Origin: Hypericum androsaemum
Lineage: Eukaryota > Streptophyta > Magnoliopsida > Malpighiales > Hypericaceae
Length of the DNA stretch: 64,000 bases
Direction of reading: 5' to 3'
Assembly (NCBI GenBank): GCA_963995505.1
Contig: OZ023187.1
Coordinates: 9,325,176-9,389,175 of the forward strand
The position numbers were made by a program, and so were the translations under genes. Within the stretch, counting starts at the first letter, position 1, and every line of letters begins with the position of its first letter. Under the pieces are notes generated by a model. That model was not told where the DNA came from. It was given only the letters and a program-made list of their open reading frames with translations, and did no database searches. Shown here piece after piece: positions 20,936 through 32,205 of the stretch.

Positions 20936-23900
20936 CTATGACCACCCCAACACATAATCAAGAACATAAACCAGTGCCAGCGAGAATGGATAGAGGGAGA
21001 AGGCCACAAAGGATGTCCACAGAGGGAACGTGGTTCGGAAGCTGGCAAAGGCGCCCATTACGACACAAACAATCACAATAACCAGCACTTCTGCCGAGAA
21101 GTCCCATGTCAAGCCCCTGATGTAAACGAGGGCCAGGAAGACTGATAGGCAAAGGACATTATTCATGGTTGCCGCGCCGTATAGCTGCACCACAAGAACC
21201 ATCAAATTAGCTTAGAACACTTGCTGCAAACTCTGGACCTATGCTAGTGGTTGTACAATTAATCAACAGTAAACAAAGAAGTTGTTTTAGTTACATTAAA
21301 AACAGAGAAAAACGACCAATCTAGAGAATATAACCAGACGGATGCTAGATGCGACCTGATATGACATGTACTTGTTGAAGAAAGATGATGATCCTTCAGA
21401 TCTTGCTTCAAGCATTTAATTGGCCATTCAAAATGATGACTCACAAAATCTTAGTTATTGGCAACATTTACATCAACTTGGTACTAATCAGCTCTCTCCT
21501 TTGTATGCATTTGTCAAGACGGTTTCAAAAGATTAATCACGGAGCATCTGACATATTTTCAAGAACATGACGTTAAAAAGAGCAACAGTGGCGTACTGAT
21601 TGAAAAGGATTTGAACATTCAGACTTCCAACGGGTAGGAGAGGTTAAGAAAGAAAAAAATTTCTGAGGCCAACAATGCAACAGAATGTTCAGAAAAAAGG
21701 ACGGAACATCAGATGAATGACTAACCTCAGAAAATGTCAGCGACGAAGTCCTCAACTTCTTACGGCTAGAGAAGATAATTGCAGAAACTGCTTCACTTGA
21801 GTTCGTTGCAAAAGGTAATGCAATAAATGAGATGAAGAAAGTAGGAATGCTTGTTGCATCAGAAAAGTAGTCAACAGCATCTACCAAAGGATCTGCGAAG
21901 GCAGCTGCAATAATAGTTCCCAACAACAACATAAGCACTGCTTTGATCATGGTCCGTCTGGGGTTCTCAACACCCTCAACAACTTCATCACTTTCTTCAG
22001 CCACAGTTTCTGCTCCCAATAACGTGTGATCAATCCTTGTTCGCTGCAAGGTAGCACAATACATGAGCCCAGTGTAAACATCAACAAGACAACAAATGAC
22101 CCATCGACTGTATGGCCAATTGGATGATATTGGGATCAAGGTCTCAATCACCTACTGATACAAAACCATACAGAAATCAGCCATGTAAAGGGCACTTACG
22201 GTATGGTAGTCATTTATGAGCTTCTCTGAACCACCGATGTTAGAGATTTGTCCTGCTTTCTTTGCTTGTTCAATCCATTTGCTGATACCGGTAAAGAATT
22301 CATCGGAGCTAATAAAGTTGTCTTCTGATTTATCAAATTCAACCATCACTTTGTCAGCAGCATCTTCACCGTCAAAGTCTATCTCTTCAAACCGGATACC
22401 AACTATCAGTGCTTTGAGTTCAGTAGCGGAGAGACGATCATCATTATCCACATCAATTGTCTTGAATAATCTATATTGCCATCCATCAGAGACACTCAGT
22501 TAAACACATTGTACATGAGATGAAAAAGTGCTAGTTGGGTGTCAGCAAGACTAACGAATCAATGACGCTTCTATTTGGATTGCCGTTATGATCCAGAAGC
22601 TTTCCTAAAGCTCGCTGTTTTAAATGCTTTAGAATTCCAGATATTACATGCTTGTGTTTTGCGTAAGCAATTTTTCGCCTTTGAATCCATGGCTGAAAGA
22701 TCTGCACAATGTATCAGAAGCAAAAGTAAGTCGAACACAATAAAGCTCCAGTGATCGTTTATTTAAAGTTAAAATAAAACATTCGATTCCGAACATGACT
22801 TTTTAATAGAAAAGAAAGGATCATTTACAAGTTATTAAAGACGTAGTTCAAACGGCATTATGCGACACTTTCATTCTCTCAACATTAATTAAATGTTCCT
22901 CCCAAACAAAGAAGGAACACACTTTTGAATGCCACGAGCAAAACAAAGACTCATAAATCATGGTAATATCTCTTAAATCATGGTAATATCTCTTCTAACT
23001 GTACCCGCAACTGAAGCCTCGCACATCAAAGGGGAAATTGACATTATCACAGGGCAGAACTAGCGAGGAACTTACCTGATAAGCACAATACGAAATCAAC
23101 ATCAAGGCAGAGATTATAAGTGCAACGAGGACTGCTATGTGTCTCCCCGAAGTTGAGCTCATGAGTTGTGGTAGTTGAACAAGGATAAAAGGTATAACCG
23201 ATATGATCATTATTCTTGCAGCATAGGAAGTCCATATATCAGTGCTAACACCACTGGCTGCAACCATTGAGAATTTCAGAGAGCATGAGTAATCTAAAAA
23301 CACACAACTTCTAAATCCTATTGCAGCTTCAAGTAGCTGCAACTTTCCTAAATACACAAAACTACCATTGCAACTAGAAAACACAAACCCCCAACAAACG
23401 TAAAGCAAATATTAGAGAACAAACAATAACCACAATCAAACTGAGCATGTGGATTCGATTCAGCTGTATAGATCCTCAGACCCAATAGTGATCTATTAGA
23501 CACCATCTTTTCTGCAGTCCTTTAAACCAAAAAGGGATCCAGGCAAACTAACTTGATTCTAGTTCTCAGCCAAAAAGGAAAAAAAAACTTGATTCAAGTT
23601 CCATTGTCAATATATACAAATTCTGCAGTTACTCCCATTGATATTCATGTTACGATGCTCACAACTTACCTCAAACAAACAGCGAGTTGATATTTGTAAA
23701 ATATGTCAACACGATGGTCTGTTTAATTGGATTAAGCTACGTGTTCCTTGGACTTTCTCCGTAAAAAAATAGCTAGCTCAAAATATGATGAGCTCAGTCA
23801 AGAAAAATACTATAGTGAAAAGAAATTCAGTAGAATATCGTCAGATCTAGTCTGGAACAAAAACAAAATTATCTCAGAATTTTCATCTAAGAAGATGAGC

Positions 23901-24812
23901 TTGGTTAATTTCATCTTCGCACTTTAGGCCAGGCATATTTTGGATGCCATCACATAAAGATTCGCTCAACTTGTATAAAAATGGCCCCACAGCTAAAACA
24001 CAATTAAAACAAGTGAAGCTTCCATCCACAGCAAACATACCCTTCAGGTTGAATCCTCGGGTGTCCTCCCCGTCGATTGCAAGCGAATCCGTCTCGCGGA
24101 TGTCGGATTTGCCAACGACAACACATGTTCCCCAGACAATCGTCAAAAGCATGACAGTCGACCCAGCCAGCAAGCCCATTCCAACAGAGACCTGACTTTG
24201 AGCTTCTGCTAAAGTTCCACCAAGTCCAGACACTGCCAATTCAACCACGAAATGGATGCGCATCATCATTCGATAACCGAAACACTGACAAAGTACTCGG
24301 AATCAAATAGTATCAGCTAAGATATTTTTTTTATATAGCAAATATCATCGGTTAAGATTTCGAGGAGTCGGAAAAGAACTTTGTCTTCGTGGTGCTATTA
24401 ATAAATCAGTTAAGATTAGGGTTGGGAGACAGACAGACAGACCGAGGATGAGCATGGCGTCGGGGAGGGCGCCGAGGATGGGGAGGAAGAGGCCGCCGAT
24501 GATGCCGGGGCCGAGGATCTCGAGGAGGAGCTCGCTGCCGCCGGACAAGTAGGTGGCCGAGAGGTACATCAGGTAACCGTACACCAATATCAGGAACAGG
24601 TTCCCCGACCAGGTCGTGGTGCACGGCAAGAACCCGTACGTCTGGTCGCACTCCTCCGTCGCCACCGCCATCGAGATGTAGTACGGCGACGTGGCCGTGT
24701 CGACCCCATCCGAGACCGCGAGCATGGGACGGGACAGGGCGGGCCCCACCACCACCACCACCAGCAACAACAGCGAGAGGGAGCTGAGCGGTTTTGGTCT
24801 CCAGGGGCCCAT
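20936..24812 (-). CDS. NCL: EF-hand sodium/calcium exchanger-like protein (NCL type)
   Basis: Seven coding exons read down the minus strand: 24812-24443, 24232-24041, 23257-23076, 22701-22556, 22470-22200, 22043-21726 and 21184-20936. All introns are GT-AG and phases agree, giving 575 residues; Arabidopsis NCL is similar in length. Residues 1-27 are a signal-peptide-like hydrophobic stretch. The first alpha repeat (GGLFLPILGALPDAMLILVS) spans exons 1-2. Two canonical EF-hand loops follow at ~303-314 (DVDNDDRLSATE) and 343-354 (DKSEDNFISSDE). The second alpha repeat, ALPFATNSSEAVSAII, is at ~462-477, with a multi-helix C-terminus. The family moves calcium against sodium or protons across endomembranes and affects salt and calcium responses; direction and membrane cannot be read here. 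The first exon is much more GC-rich than the rest. No frameshift or premature stop was found. Confidence 0.94.
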
Positions 24813-24815
24813 CTT

Positions 24816-24845
24816 TGTTTCTCTCTCTCTCTCTCTCTCTCTCTA
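24816..24845 (-). repeat. (GA)n microsatellite in the NCL 5' leader
   Basis: An uninterrupted CT run on the plus strand is GA on the sense strand. It ends three bases before the start codon, so it probably lies in the 5' UTR. GA tracts are common in plant leaders and are often length-variable. Confidence 0.85.
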
Positions 24846-24919
24846 GGGATGGGATGGGTCGTCAACTTCAAGGTTGAGGACGTCTGGCTGTTTTTATTTA
24901 TTTATTTCCTTTCCTCTTT

Positions 24920-26270
24920 AAGGAGTTTGGAGATAATCATATCTTGATTTTATCGGTAAACTAGTCGAGATTCAAATCGAAAAAAATTTAAACGTAATTT
25001 GTTTCTTTATTGCGTTGATGGGATTGGGATTGGGATCGGGATAAGGATGTGGGGGAGATGAGTGGATAGTGGAAGAAGCCTAGTGGGACAGACGGGGCTG
25101 AGATCGGGAGTTGGTGTCGGTTGGAGATGAATATTTATTATTATTTCCAAGTAGCTGCAAAAACAAAGTATTAAGTTTTTTTTTCTGTTATGAATGATTT
25201 GTTTAATCCCCTTTCCAAATAAATTAACTTGTTTAACATTTGGTCCAGGGATAAAATAATAGTAGAAAGTAGAAAGTCGTACAAAGAAAGAATTCGCTAG
25301 ATTGGACATATCTTTGGGATTTATTCTCTTTCTATATTTAGTTGGCTATAACATAAAATTATAGTTATATTCAAGTTAAAAATATTTTTTATCTTCTTTT
25401 AAAAATTTTATCCGATTAAAATTTTTATTAATCATTATAACGGTCCGTTTGCATTTTTGATTTGTGTTCGGCGGAAGCCCAAAGTTAGTGCGCGTTGTGG
25501 GTTTTTTTTTCCACACAGGAAGGAATTTCAACTGTCGTTTTGTCTAGCAGGTAAGTTTCAATTATTATTTTTTGCTAAACCATTTAACATACTCTCTCAC
25601 GTAAGACTTTTGGGATGTCGAATTGCAGAACTAGGATTAAAATCGTTCTGTTTTTTGGTGAATGAACTAAAACCGTCGTCATTTTAACTAGAGTTACTGT
25701 TAAAATATATCTTGCTAAAATTAAATCTCGTGCAAATTTTTATATGATAAGTCTCGTTTAAAAAATACGTCAAAATTTTCGTTGTTATGTACAAGAATAG
25801 TGAACTTATTTATAAATATGAAAATTCATCATTCATTACCCTAGATTTTTAATTTGATATGAAAATTCTAACACTTTTAAAATTATAGTTTTTATAAAAT
25901 ATTACAAGTCCATCTATAGAGTCTGTTCTGAATAACTAACGAAATAAGATTAATACCAACCAAAAAAAATTCCGAGATAACTAATTCTTTAAGTTTGATA
26001 ATACTTATAATTACTCTTTTAACCCATCCTAAAAAAATATTCCATACCGAGTGTCAAGTCTAGATCCGGGGGCCCGAAAATTAGTTGGTAACCGCTAATT
26101 CGCAGCAAACTGGGAATGGGTAACGCAGGTCAAATAAAGGATATTCATGAGATAGATGAAGTGTCCCTACGTGTCAGCCTGGCACTGTCAGGATTTCAAT
26201 CGTGCCAAGCACCGTCTCGAAATGGCCCAACTTTATGTCGGCATTGAAATGATATGTATTGAGATATGTT
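24920..26270. repeat. Segmental duplication, copy 1 (upstream of NCL)
   Basis: Starting at AAGGAGTTTGGAGATAA, this region matches 30554-32205 for over 1.3 kb with small indels. It begins about 108 bp upstream of the NCL start codon, so it contains most of that gene's upstream region. No conserved coding frame is visible; the matching ORF fragments carry indels. Confidence 0.85.
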
Positions 26271-26437
26271 AATAATTCATTTCGAGCTGGTAATCTTTTT
26301 AAATTTGGTAAAAAAAATTCTGACCAAATTTTAATCTTAAAAAATCGAACTCAATATTTTATTAAGTTAGAACAAAGTGTTTTTTAGGGTTTAAGTTACA
26401 ACAAAGTTATTTTTTGAAATGTAGAACAAAGTTTTTA

Positions 26438-26880
26438 GGAAAAATTACTCTCAAGTCTCTCATATTTACTTAAATATACGCCAAAGTCTCCCGTGTTCGA
26501 TTTTATTATACTTTCGAGTCATTGGTTGATGTTAGCAACTCTTTATTTTATTTTTTATTGAAATACAAAAATATCCTTCAGAAATAAAAAAAAGTTTTTC
26601 TCCTTCCTCTTGGCCGGCCCTTTCTCGCGACGGCGACCAGCTCTGATGCATGCATCCGACACTGAGCAGCTTCTCGTCTCTTTCTCCGAGTCTCTCCATC
26701 CTCCTCCTCAAGCAGCTTCTCCTCACCACCGTCGTTCCTCAACCATCAAGGCGGGCACTTTTCACTTGGGATGACATTTGGAGTTGCACCATATTCTCTT
26801 TGTTCTACCCTAGCCTACAATTTGATTAGTGTATGGCAACTAGTACATGATTCAGGCTGTACTGCCAGTTTTGCTAACAT
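26438..26880. mobile_element. Left end of a Pack-MULE-like element, truncated
   Basis: 26438-26580 matches the terminal repeat of the element at 35131-36143: it starts GGAAAAATTACTCTCAAGTC, then has TTTTATTATACTTT and a CAAAAATA.CCTT block. A GC-rich segment with no recognised protein follows (26590-26770). The right end is missing; retrotransposon sequence takes over near 26890. Confidence 0.6.
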
Positions 26881-26918
26881 GTTATGTGTGTTATAGGACC
26901 GCACTTCGAGGGCGGTGA

Positions 26919-27680
26919 TTGGTGTGGGTGAGCAGCGGGCGGGGGTTTATGTTCTGCACGCAGTGGGAGCTATTCGGGCGTGCAAGACAGCTTTTAAGGA
27001 TTTTTTTTTCTTTATGGCACAGGCGTATGGGACATCCATCGTCCAAAGTAGTTGCTTTATTACCTATTGTTACATATATTTCTCAGAATTTAGATCCTTG
27101 TGATGTATGTTTACGAGCTAAGCAGACTCGACAAAGTTTTCCATTAAGTTCTAATAAAGCTAAAGAATCGTTTCAGTTAATTTATTGTGACTTGTGGGGA
27201 CCATATCGTGTTCCATCTTCTTGTGGTGCACGGTACTTCTTAACCATTGTTGATGATTGTTCGCGAGCTGTGTGGATATATTTATTGGCTGAAAAAAGTG
27301 AGGTTTCTACTGTCTTTTCGAAGTATTGTGCCATGGTACGCACTCAACATGATAAGAAAATCAAGACCGTTCGCAGTGATAATGGAACAGAGTTTCTGGC
27401 TCTTCGTTCTTTCTTTAGTGAAAATGTATTCTACATCGGGCCTCCTGTGTGGATGCTGCTCAACAAAATGGATCATCTTGAATGTCGATCGTGCTCTTCG
27501 GTTCCAGGCCAATCTACTGCTTAAATTCTGGGGTGAATGTATCCTTGCTGCAGGATACTTAATTAACATGACGCTTACCCCTCTTCTTGGGGGCAAGAGT
27601 CTTTATTCTGTTATTCGCACCTTTGGCTATCTCTGTTATGTTCACCATCGACCCCGAGTGAAAGACAAGTTTGGCTAAAG
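26919..27680 (+). pseudogene. copia integrase, broken
   Basis: The first frame shows LWHRRMGHPS followed by CDVC, the HHCC zinc-binding site. It continues with YCDLWGP, FLTIVDDCSRAVWIYLL and TVRSDNGTEF, the first two catalytic-region blocks. Near 27430 the frame shifts; the continuation has SCVDAPQQNG then WNVDRALRFQANL where the catalytic glutamate segment (xxER.HR) is expected, so that glutamate is lost. Integrase would insert the element DNA into the genome; this copy cannot. Confidence 0.85.
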
Positions 27681-28324
27681 CAGTCGTCGATGCATATTCC
27701 TTGGCTCCCTGTTTGGAAAGAAAGGGTGGCATGTTTATGATCTTGAAAGTGGTGAATTCTTTGTTTCGCGGGATGTATTGTTTGTTGAGCATACGTTCCC
27801 ATTCCATACCGTAGTATCACCATACACTTCTGGGGGATCCAAACTATGTTAACCCCACGATAGCCCCACCTACTGACCCAGCTTTGCCTGACTCTAACGA
27901 TGACATTATTCCCTTCAAGGGGAGTGTTAACGATGGTCTGCCACTGCCAGTGGTGATCGAAGGGCCTGATAAATCAGTGACGGTTCCTGATGTACCAATT
28001 GTAACAGTGATGACTACTGGTGAGGCCTCACCTCCTACTTCAGCCATTCACGATAATGGAGAGGCTGATATTGTTGCTCTAGGATGAGGACAGGGACATC
28101 GAACAATCCCTGCTAAGCTTCATAATTTTATCTTGAACAAAGTCACTATATATACTGCACGCTGCTTTCAAGAACCCCCTGCCCCTACTTCATCTCGCCC
28201 GCTGTCCTCAGGTATGATCTATCCTATAGCTAACTATATCACCAGTGCTCAGTTTGCGTAGCATCACAGGCAGTTTATTGCTACTATTACTCTTGGCTGT
28301 GAACCTCGGCATTTTTCTGAAGCT

Positions 28325-29470
28325 ATGAAGGACTCGCGCTGGCAAGAGGCCATGCGCAAGGAAGTTGATGCACTGGAATGTAATGGCACTTGGACTTCGG
28401 TGCAGTTACCTCGTGGTAGGACTGCCATTGATTACAAATGGGTATATCAGATTAAGTATCACTCTGATGGATCTGTTGAAAGCTATAAAGCACATCTGGT
28501 TGTTCGTGGTGATCACCAAACTACATGGCTGGATTATAATGAAACCTTTGCTCCCGTCGCCAAGATGGTTAGTGCGTGCACTTTCTTAGCTGTAGCCGCT
28601 ACTCGAGGTTGGTTCCTTCACCAAATGGATGTCCATAATGCTTTTCTGCATGGAGATTTAGCTGAAGAGGTCTACATGAAACCCCCACCTGATTTGCTGA
28701 ACGGGGCACTACCATAGTATGCCACCTCCGGAAGTCCCTATATGGTCTCCGACAGGCTCCTCGGAACTGGTTTGCCATGCTTGCAGCCTCTTTGCGAGCC
28801 TATGGTTTTTGCCAATCCTACTCTGATTAATCTTTATTTGTCATGCATCGTGGTGGAATTTCTCTCTGCGTTCTCATTTATGTGGACGATCTGATTATTT
28901 GTGGTAGTACGGAAGCCTCCATTGATCACTTGAAGCTTTACTTGTCGCAGTGGTTTTACATTAAAGATTTGGGAGTTTTAAAATATTTTCTTGGTCTCAA
29001 TATTGCTCAGGGGCCGGATAGAATTTTCATTTCTCAGTGCAAGTATGTCTTAGATATTATTGGTGGTTGTGGATTACTGGGTACCAAACCTGCACTATTT
29101 TCGATGGAGCCCAACCATAAACTTGCTCTTGTTCAGGGCCCTGAAATCCAAGACTCCGAGGCGTACCATCGAGTGGTGGTTCTGGATTACTGGGTGCCAA
29201 ACCTGCACTATTTTTGATGGAGCCCAACCATAAACTTGCTCTTGTTCAGGGCCCTGAAATCCAAGACTCCGAGGCGTACCATCGACTGGTGGGTCGCCTT
29301 ATATATTTGGTCATTACTCATCCCGACTTGAGCTACTGCATCCGTGTTTTGTCGCAGTTCATGCAAAGTCCTCGTCAGGAACATTGGGAAGCTGCTCTTC
29401 GTGTTATCCATTATCTGAAAGGCAGCCCAGGTCAAAGAATTTTTCTTCTTGCTGATAGTGCGGCTTTATG
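28325..29470 (+). pseudogene. copia reverse transcriptase, broken by frameshifts and a tandem duplication
   Basis: 28325-28717 starts with the RVT_2 pattern (WQEAMRKEVDALECNGTW, then YKWVYQIKYHSDGSVESYKA). The frame shifts near 28715. The next frame has [12 protein letters not shown] and the catalytic YVDD at 28879-28890, then DLGVLKYFLGLNI. A 113-bp tandem duplication (29064-29176, 29177-29289) breaks it again; a third frame carries DLSYCIRVLSQFMQ. A TAA stop also lies near 28829. Confidence 0.88.
29064..29289. repeat. 113-bp tandem duplication inside the copia polymerase
   Basis: GGATTACTGGGT recurs at 29071 and 29184 and the whole unit is nearly identical (three differences noticed). 113 is not a multiple of three, so the duplication itself shifts the frame. 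The small divergence suggests it is recent relative to the element's decay. Confidence 0.9.
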
Positions 29471-29517
29471 CTTTTTGTGACTCCAATTAGGCTAGCTGTT
29501 CGCTTACTCGACATTCC

Positions 29518-29943
29518 TTGACTGGCTATTTTGTGCAACTGGGTCTTTCTCCGATTTCTTGGAAGACCAAAAAGCAACCGACTGTTGCTCGCTCTTCTGC
29601 GGAGGCTGCGTATCGGTCCATGGCCACCGCGACCAGTGAGCAAAAATGGTTATGCATGTTGCTGCATGATCTTGGTGTTCGTCTCGACCACCCTGTTTGT
29701 GTATTTTGTGATAGTCAATCTGCCATTCACATCGCATCCAGTCCGGTCTTTCATGAGCGGACCAAACACATCGAGGTTGACTGTCATTTTGTTCGTGATG
29801 TTGTTCAGTCTGGTCGCCTTCTTTTGTATTACCTCCCCATATATCTGCAGCTTACTGACATTCTTACGAAGGCCCTCAGCAAGCAGCTGTTTGACTTTCT
29901 TCTTCACAAATTGGGCATTCGTGATATGTATGCTCGAACTTGA
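29518..29943 (+). pseudogene. copia RNase H, C-terminal end of pol
   Basis: This 141-residue frame reads [20 protein letters not shown], then [34 protein letters not shown] and [14 protein letters not shown]. These are the standard last blocks of copia polyproteins. The usual SSAEAEYR has alanine in place of the second glutamate. The natural stop is at 29941-29943. The domain is open, but it is cut off from the rest of pol. Confidence 0.85.
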
Positions 29944-29950
29944 GGGAGAG

Positions 29951-30105
29951 TATTGGGCCTAAATAGGCCTTGTATTGTATTTTCTGTATATGCTTATAAT
30001 TAGCCTAGTTAGGGTTTACTAGTTAGGGTTTGCTTCTTACCGTTGTATATATTCATGCTTTGTCATCTTAATGAGTGTTACAGTTTTCTCTCTACGAAAT
30101 CTTAC
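29951..30105 (+). mobile_element. Short copia 3' LTR
   Basis: It follows a purine tract (GAGGGAGAG) directly after the pol stop. It begins TATTGGGCC (TG changed to TA) and ends TCTTACA. About 155 bp, which is short for a copia LTR. The 5' LTR was not found, so the limits are approximate. Confidence 0.6.
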
Positions 30106-30117
30106 ATTTTTAGAAAT

Positions 30118-30553
30118 ATAAATAAGACCATTTCTTCTTAATCAAAATATATTTTAGAAATATGAATAAGTAATATATTAAATTATTAATATTTTGATTT
30201 AAATAAATAATTTAGATTATTTTATTTAAGCTTAATTTATAAATTAATAATTAATTTAACCAAAATATATAATCTACTAAATTAAATCTGCTATCTGTTA
30301 GTTGATTTTATCAAACATATTGTTGAATCTGTTTTCTGCTATCTGTTTCTAATCTGCTTTCTATTTTCTGCTATATGTTGTCTACTCTTACTCTGTTTTG
30401 TCAAACACGGCCTATATTGTTGTTTACACTAGCAATCCCTAATGGCATGCATGATAAATGCAATAGTGTGTTTGAAAAAAGTGGGAAGAAAATTGGGATG
30501 AATGATGTACTTAAAATGAATTAACTACAAATATACATTTGGTCCACATTTAT
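30118..30553. other. AT-rich spacer with a ~135-bp repeat
   Basis: No coding frame. The last part (30415-30553, starting TTGTTGTTTACACTAGCAAT) recurs at 32541-32665, so the second copy of the segmental duplication sits between two diverged copies of this sequence. Confidence 0.7.
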
Positions 30554-32205
30554 AAGGAGTTGGAGATAACGATATCTCGATTTTATCGATCGACTAATTG
30601 AGATTTAAATTAGTTAAAATTAAAACATGATTTGTTTCTTTATTGCGTTGATGGGATTGGGATAGGGAGATGATTGGATAATGGAAGAAGCCTAGTGGGA
30701 GTTGGGACAGACAGACTGGAGCTGAGATCGGGAGTCGGTTTCGGCTGGGAGATGAACATCTATTATTATTTCCGAGTAGCTGCAAACACAAAGTATTAAG
30801 TCTGTTTTTTTTTCTTTTATGAATGATTTATTAATTTGTTTAATCCCCTTTCCAAATAAATTAATTTGTTTAATCATTGGTCCAGGGATAAAATAATAGT
30901 ACAAAGTAACATGTCGTACAAAGAAAGAAGTCGCTAGAGTGGACAACATCTTTTGGCTTTATTCTCTTTCTATATGTAGCTGGCTATAACATAAATTATA
31001 GTTATATTTGAGTTCAAATCATTAAACATATTTAATTATATTAAATATTTGTTATAAATATTTTTTTAAATCAATTTCTAAAATTATTATGCGGTTCGAA
31101 TTTTCATTATCTTTATTACGGTCCGTTTGCATTATTGATTTGTGTTCGCCGGAAGCCCAAAGTGCGCGTTGTGGTTTTTTTGTCCACACATGAAAGAATT
31201 TCAGCCGTCGTTTTGTCTAGCGGGTAAGTTTCAATTATTAATTTTTGCTAAACCATTTAACATACTCTCTTACGTAAGACTTTTGGGTTGTCGAATTGCA
31301 GAACTAGGATTAAAATCGTTTTTTTTAATGAACTAAAACCATTGTCAATTTTAACTAGAATTAGTGTTAAAATATATGCATTGCTAAAATCAGACTTATT
31401 TATAAATGTAAAAATCTATTATTCATTACCTCAAATTTTTAAATTTGATATAAAAATTCTAACACTTTTCAAAATTATAATTTTTATAAATATTACAAGT
31501 CCATGTATAGAGTCTGTTCTGAATAACTAACGAAATAAGATTAGTACCAACCAAATTTCGGAGATAACTAATTCTTTAAGCTTGATAATATTTATAATTA
31601 TTCTTTTAATCCATCCTAAAAAAATATTCCATACCAAGTGCCAAGTCTAGATCGGGTGGCCCGGAAGGTAGTCGGTAACCAACGGCGTGGATTAGACACT
31701 GAGTGAAGAAAATTATTTCGAATAGTTTGGAGTGAAGGGAGACTGCGCTGGTATTTTCCGTTTACGATACCGGCATGTCCCGGTTATGATACCGGCGTGC
31801 GCCGTTATGTGATACTAGCCTTTATTCCGGGTTGGGTTTGCGATACCGGCATGCCCCATTTGCGATACCTACCCGCGTGGCTTTTTTTTATTTTGGTCCC
31901 AAAATTTTAACATTTTCACAAAAAATCTCGCGTATTTTCACTCCAAATGGGGGCATTTTATACCTAATCCAAGTGCGGCAATCAAAAAGGAATATTTATA
32001 ATTATTCTTCCTCCTCCGCTTCTTCTTTTACTTCTCAAAGGTAGTCGGTAACCAGGAACCACTGGGAGCGGGTAACGCAGGTCAAATAAAAGATATTTAT
32101 GAGATAGATGAAGTGTCCCTACGTGTCAGGATTTCGATCGTAATAATTTTCGATCTCAAACTGGGCCCAACTTTATGTCGGCATTGAAATTACATGTATT
32201 CAGGT
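30554..32205. repeat. Segmental duplication, copy 2
   Basis: It matches 24920-26270 from AAGGAGTTGGAGATAA onward, including the CCACACA..GAA..AATTTCA block and the CATGAGATAGATGAAGTGTCC-type end. It has a 356-bp insertion at 31682-32037 that copy 1 lacks. It has no neighbouring NCL coding exon. Confidence 0.85.
31682..32037. mobile_element. 356-bp insertion flanked by a 17-bp direct repeat
   Basis: AAGGTAGTCGGTAACCA is present identically at 31665-31681 and 32038-32054, and once (diverged) in the other duplication copy, which therefore acts as an empty site. The insert has several GATACC-GGCATG units (31760-31870) and a T/C-rich tail. There is no poly(A) tail, inverted end or coding frame that I recognise. 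Confidence 0.7.

Larger units (their letters stand above)
26890..30105 (+). mobile_element. Decayed Ty1/copia retrotransposon (5' part missing)
   Basis: In copia order it holds a pre-integrase segment, an integrase core, reverse transcriptase, RNase H, a polypurine tract and a short 3' LTR. Gag and protease and the 5' LTR are absent. Frameshifts, stops and a 113-bp internal duplication break the polyprotein. It separates the two copies of the segmental duplication. Confidence 0.85.

Noticed and set aside
24406..24871. Arg- and Trp-rich minus frames over NCL exon 1
   Set aside because: They are out-of-frame shadows of the GC-rich exon; one is only a translation of the GA repeat.
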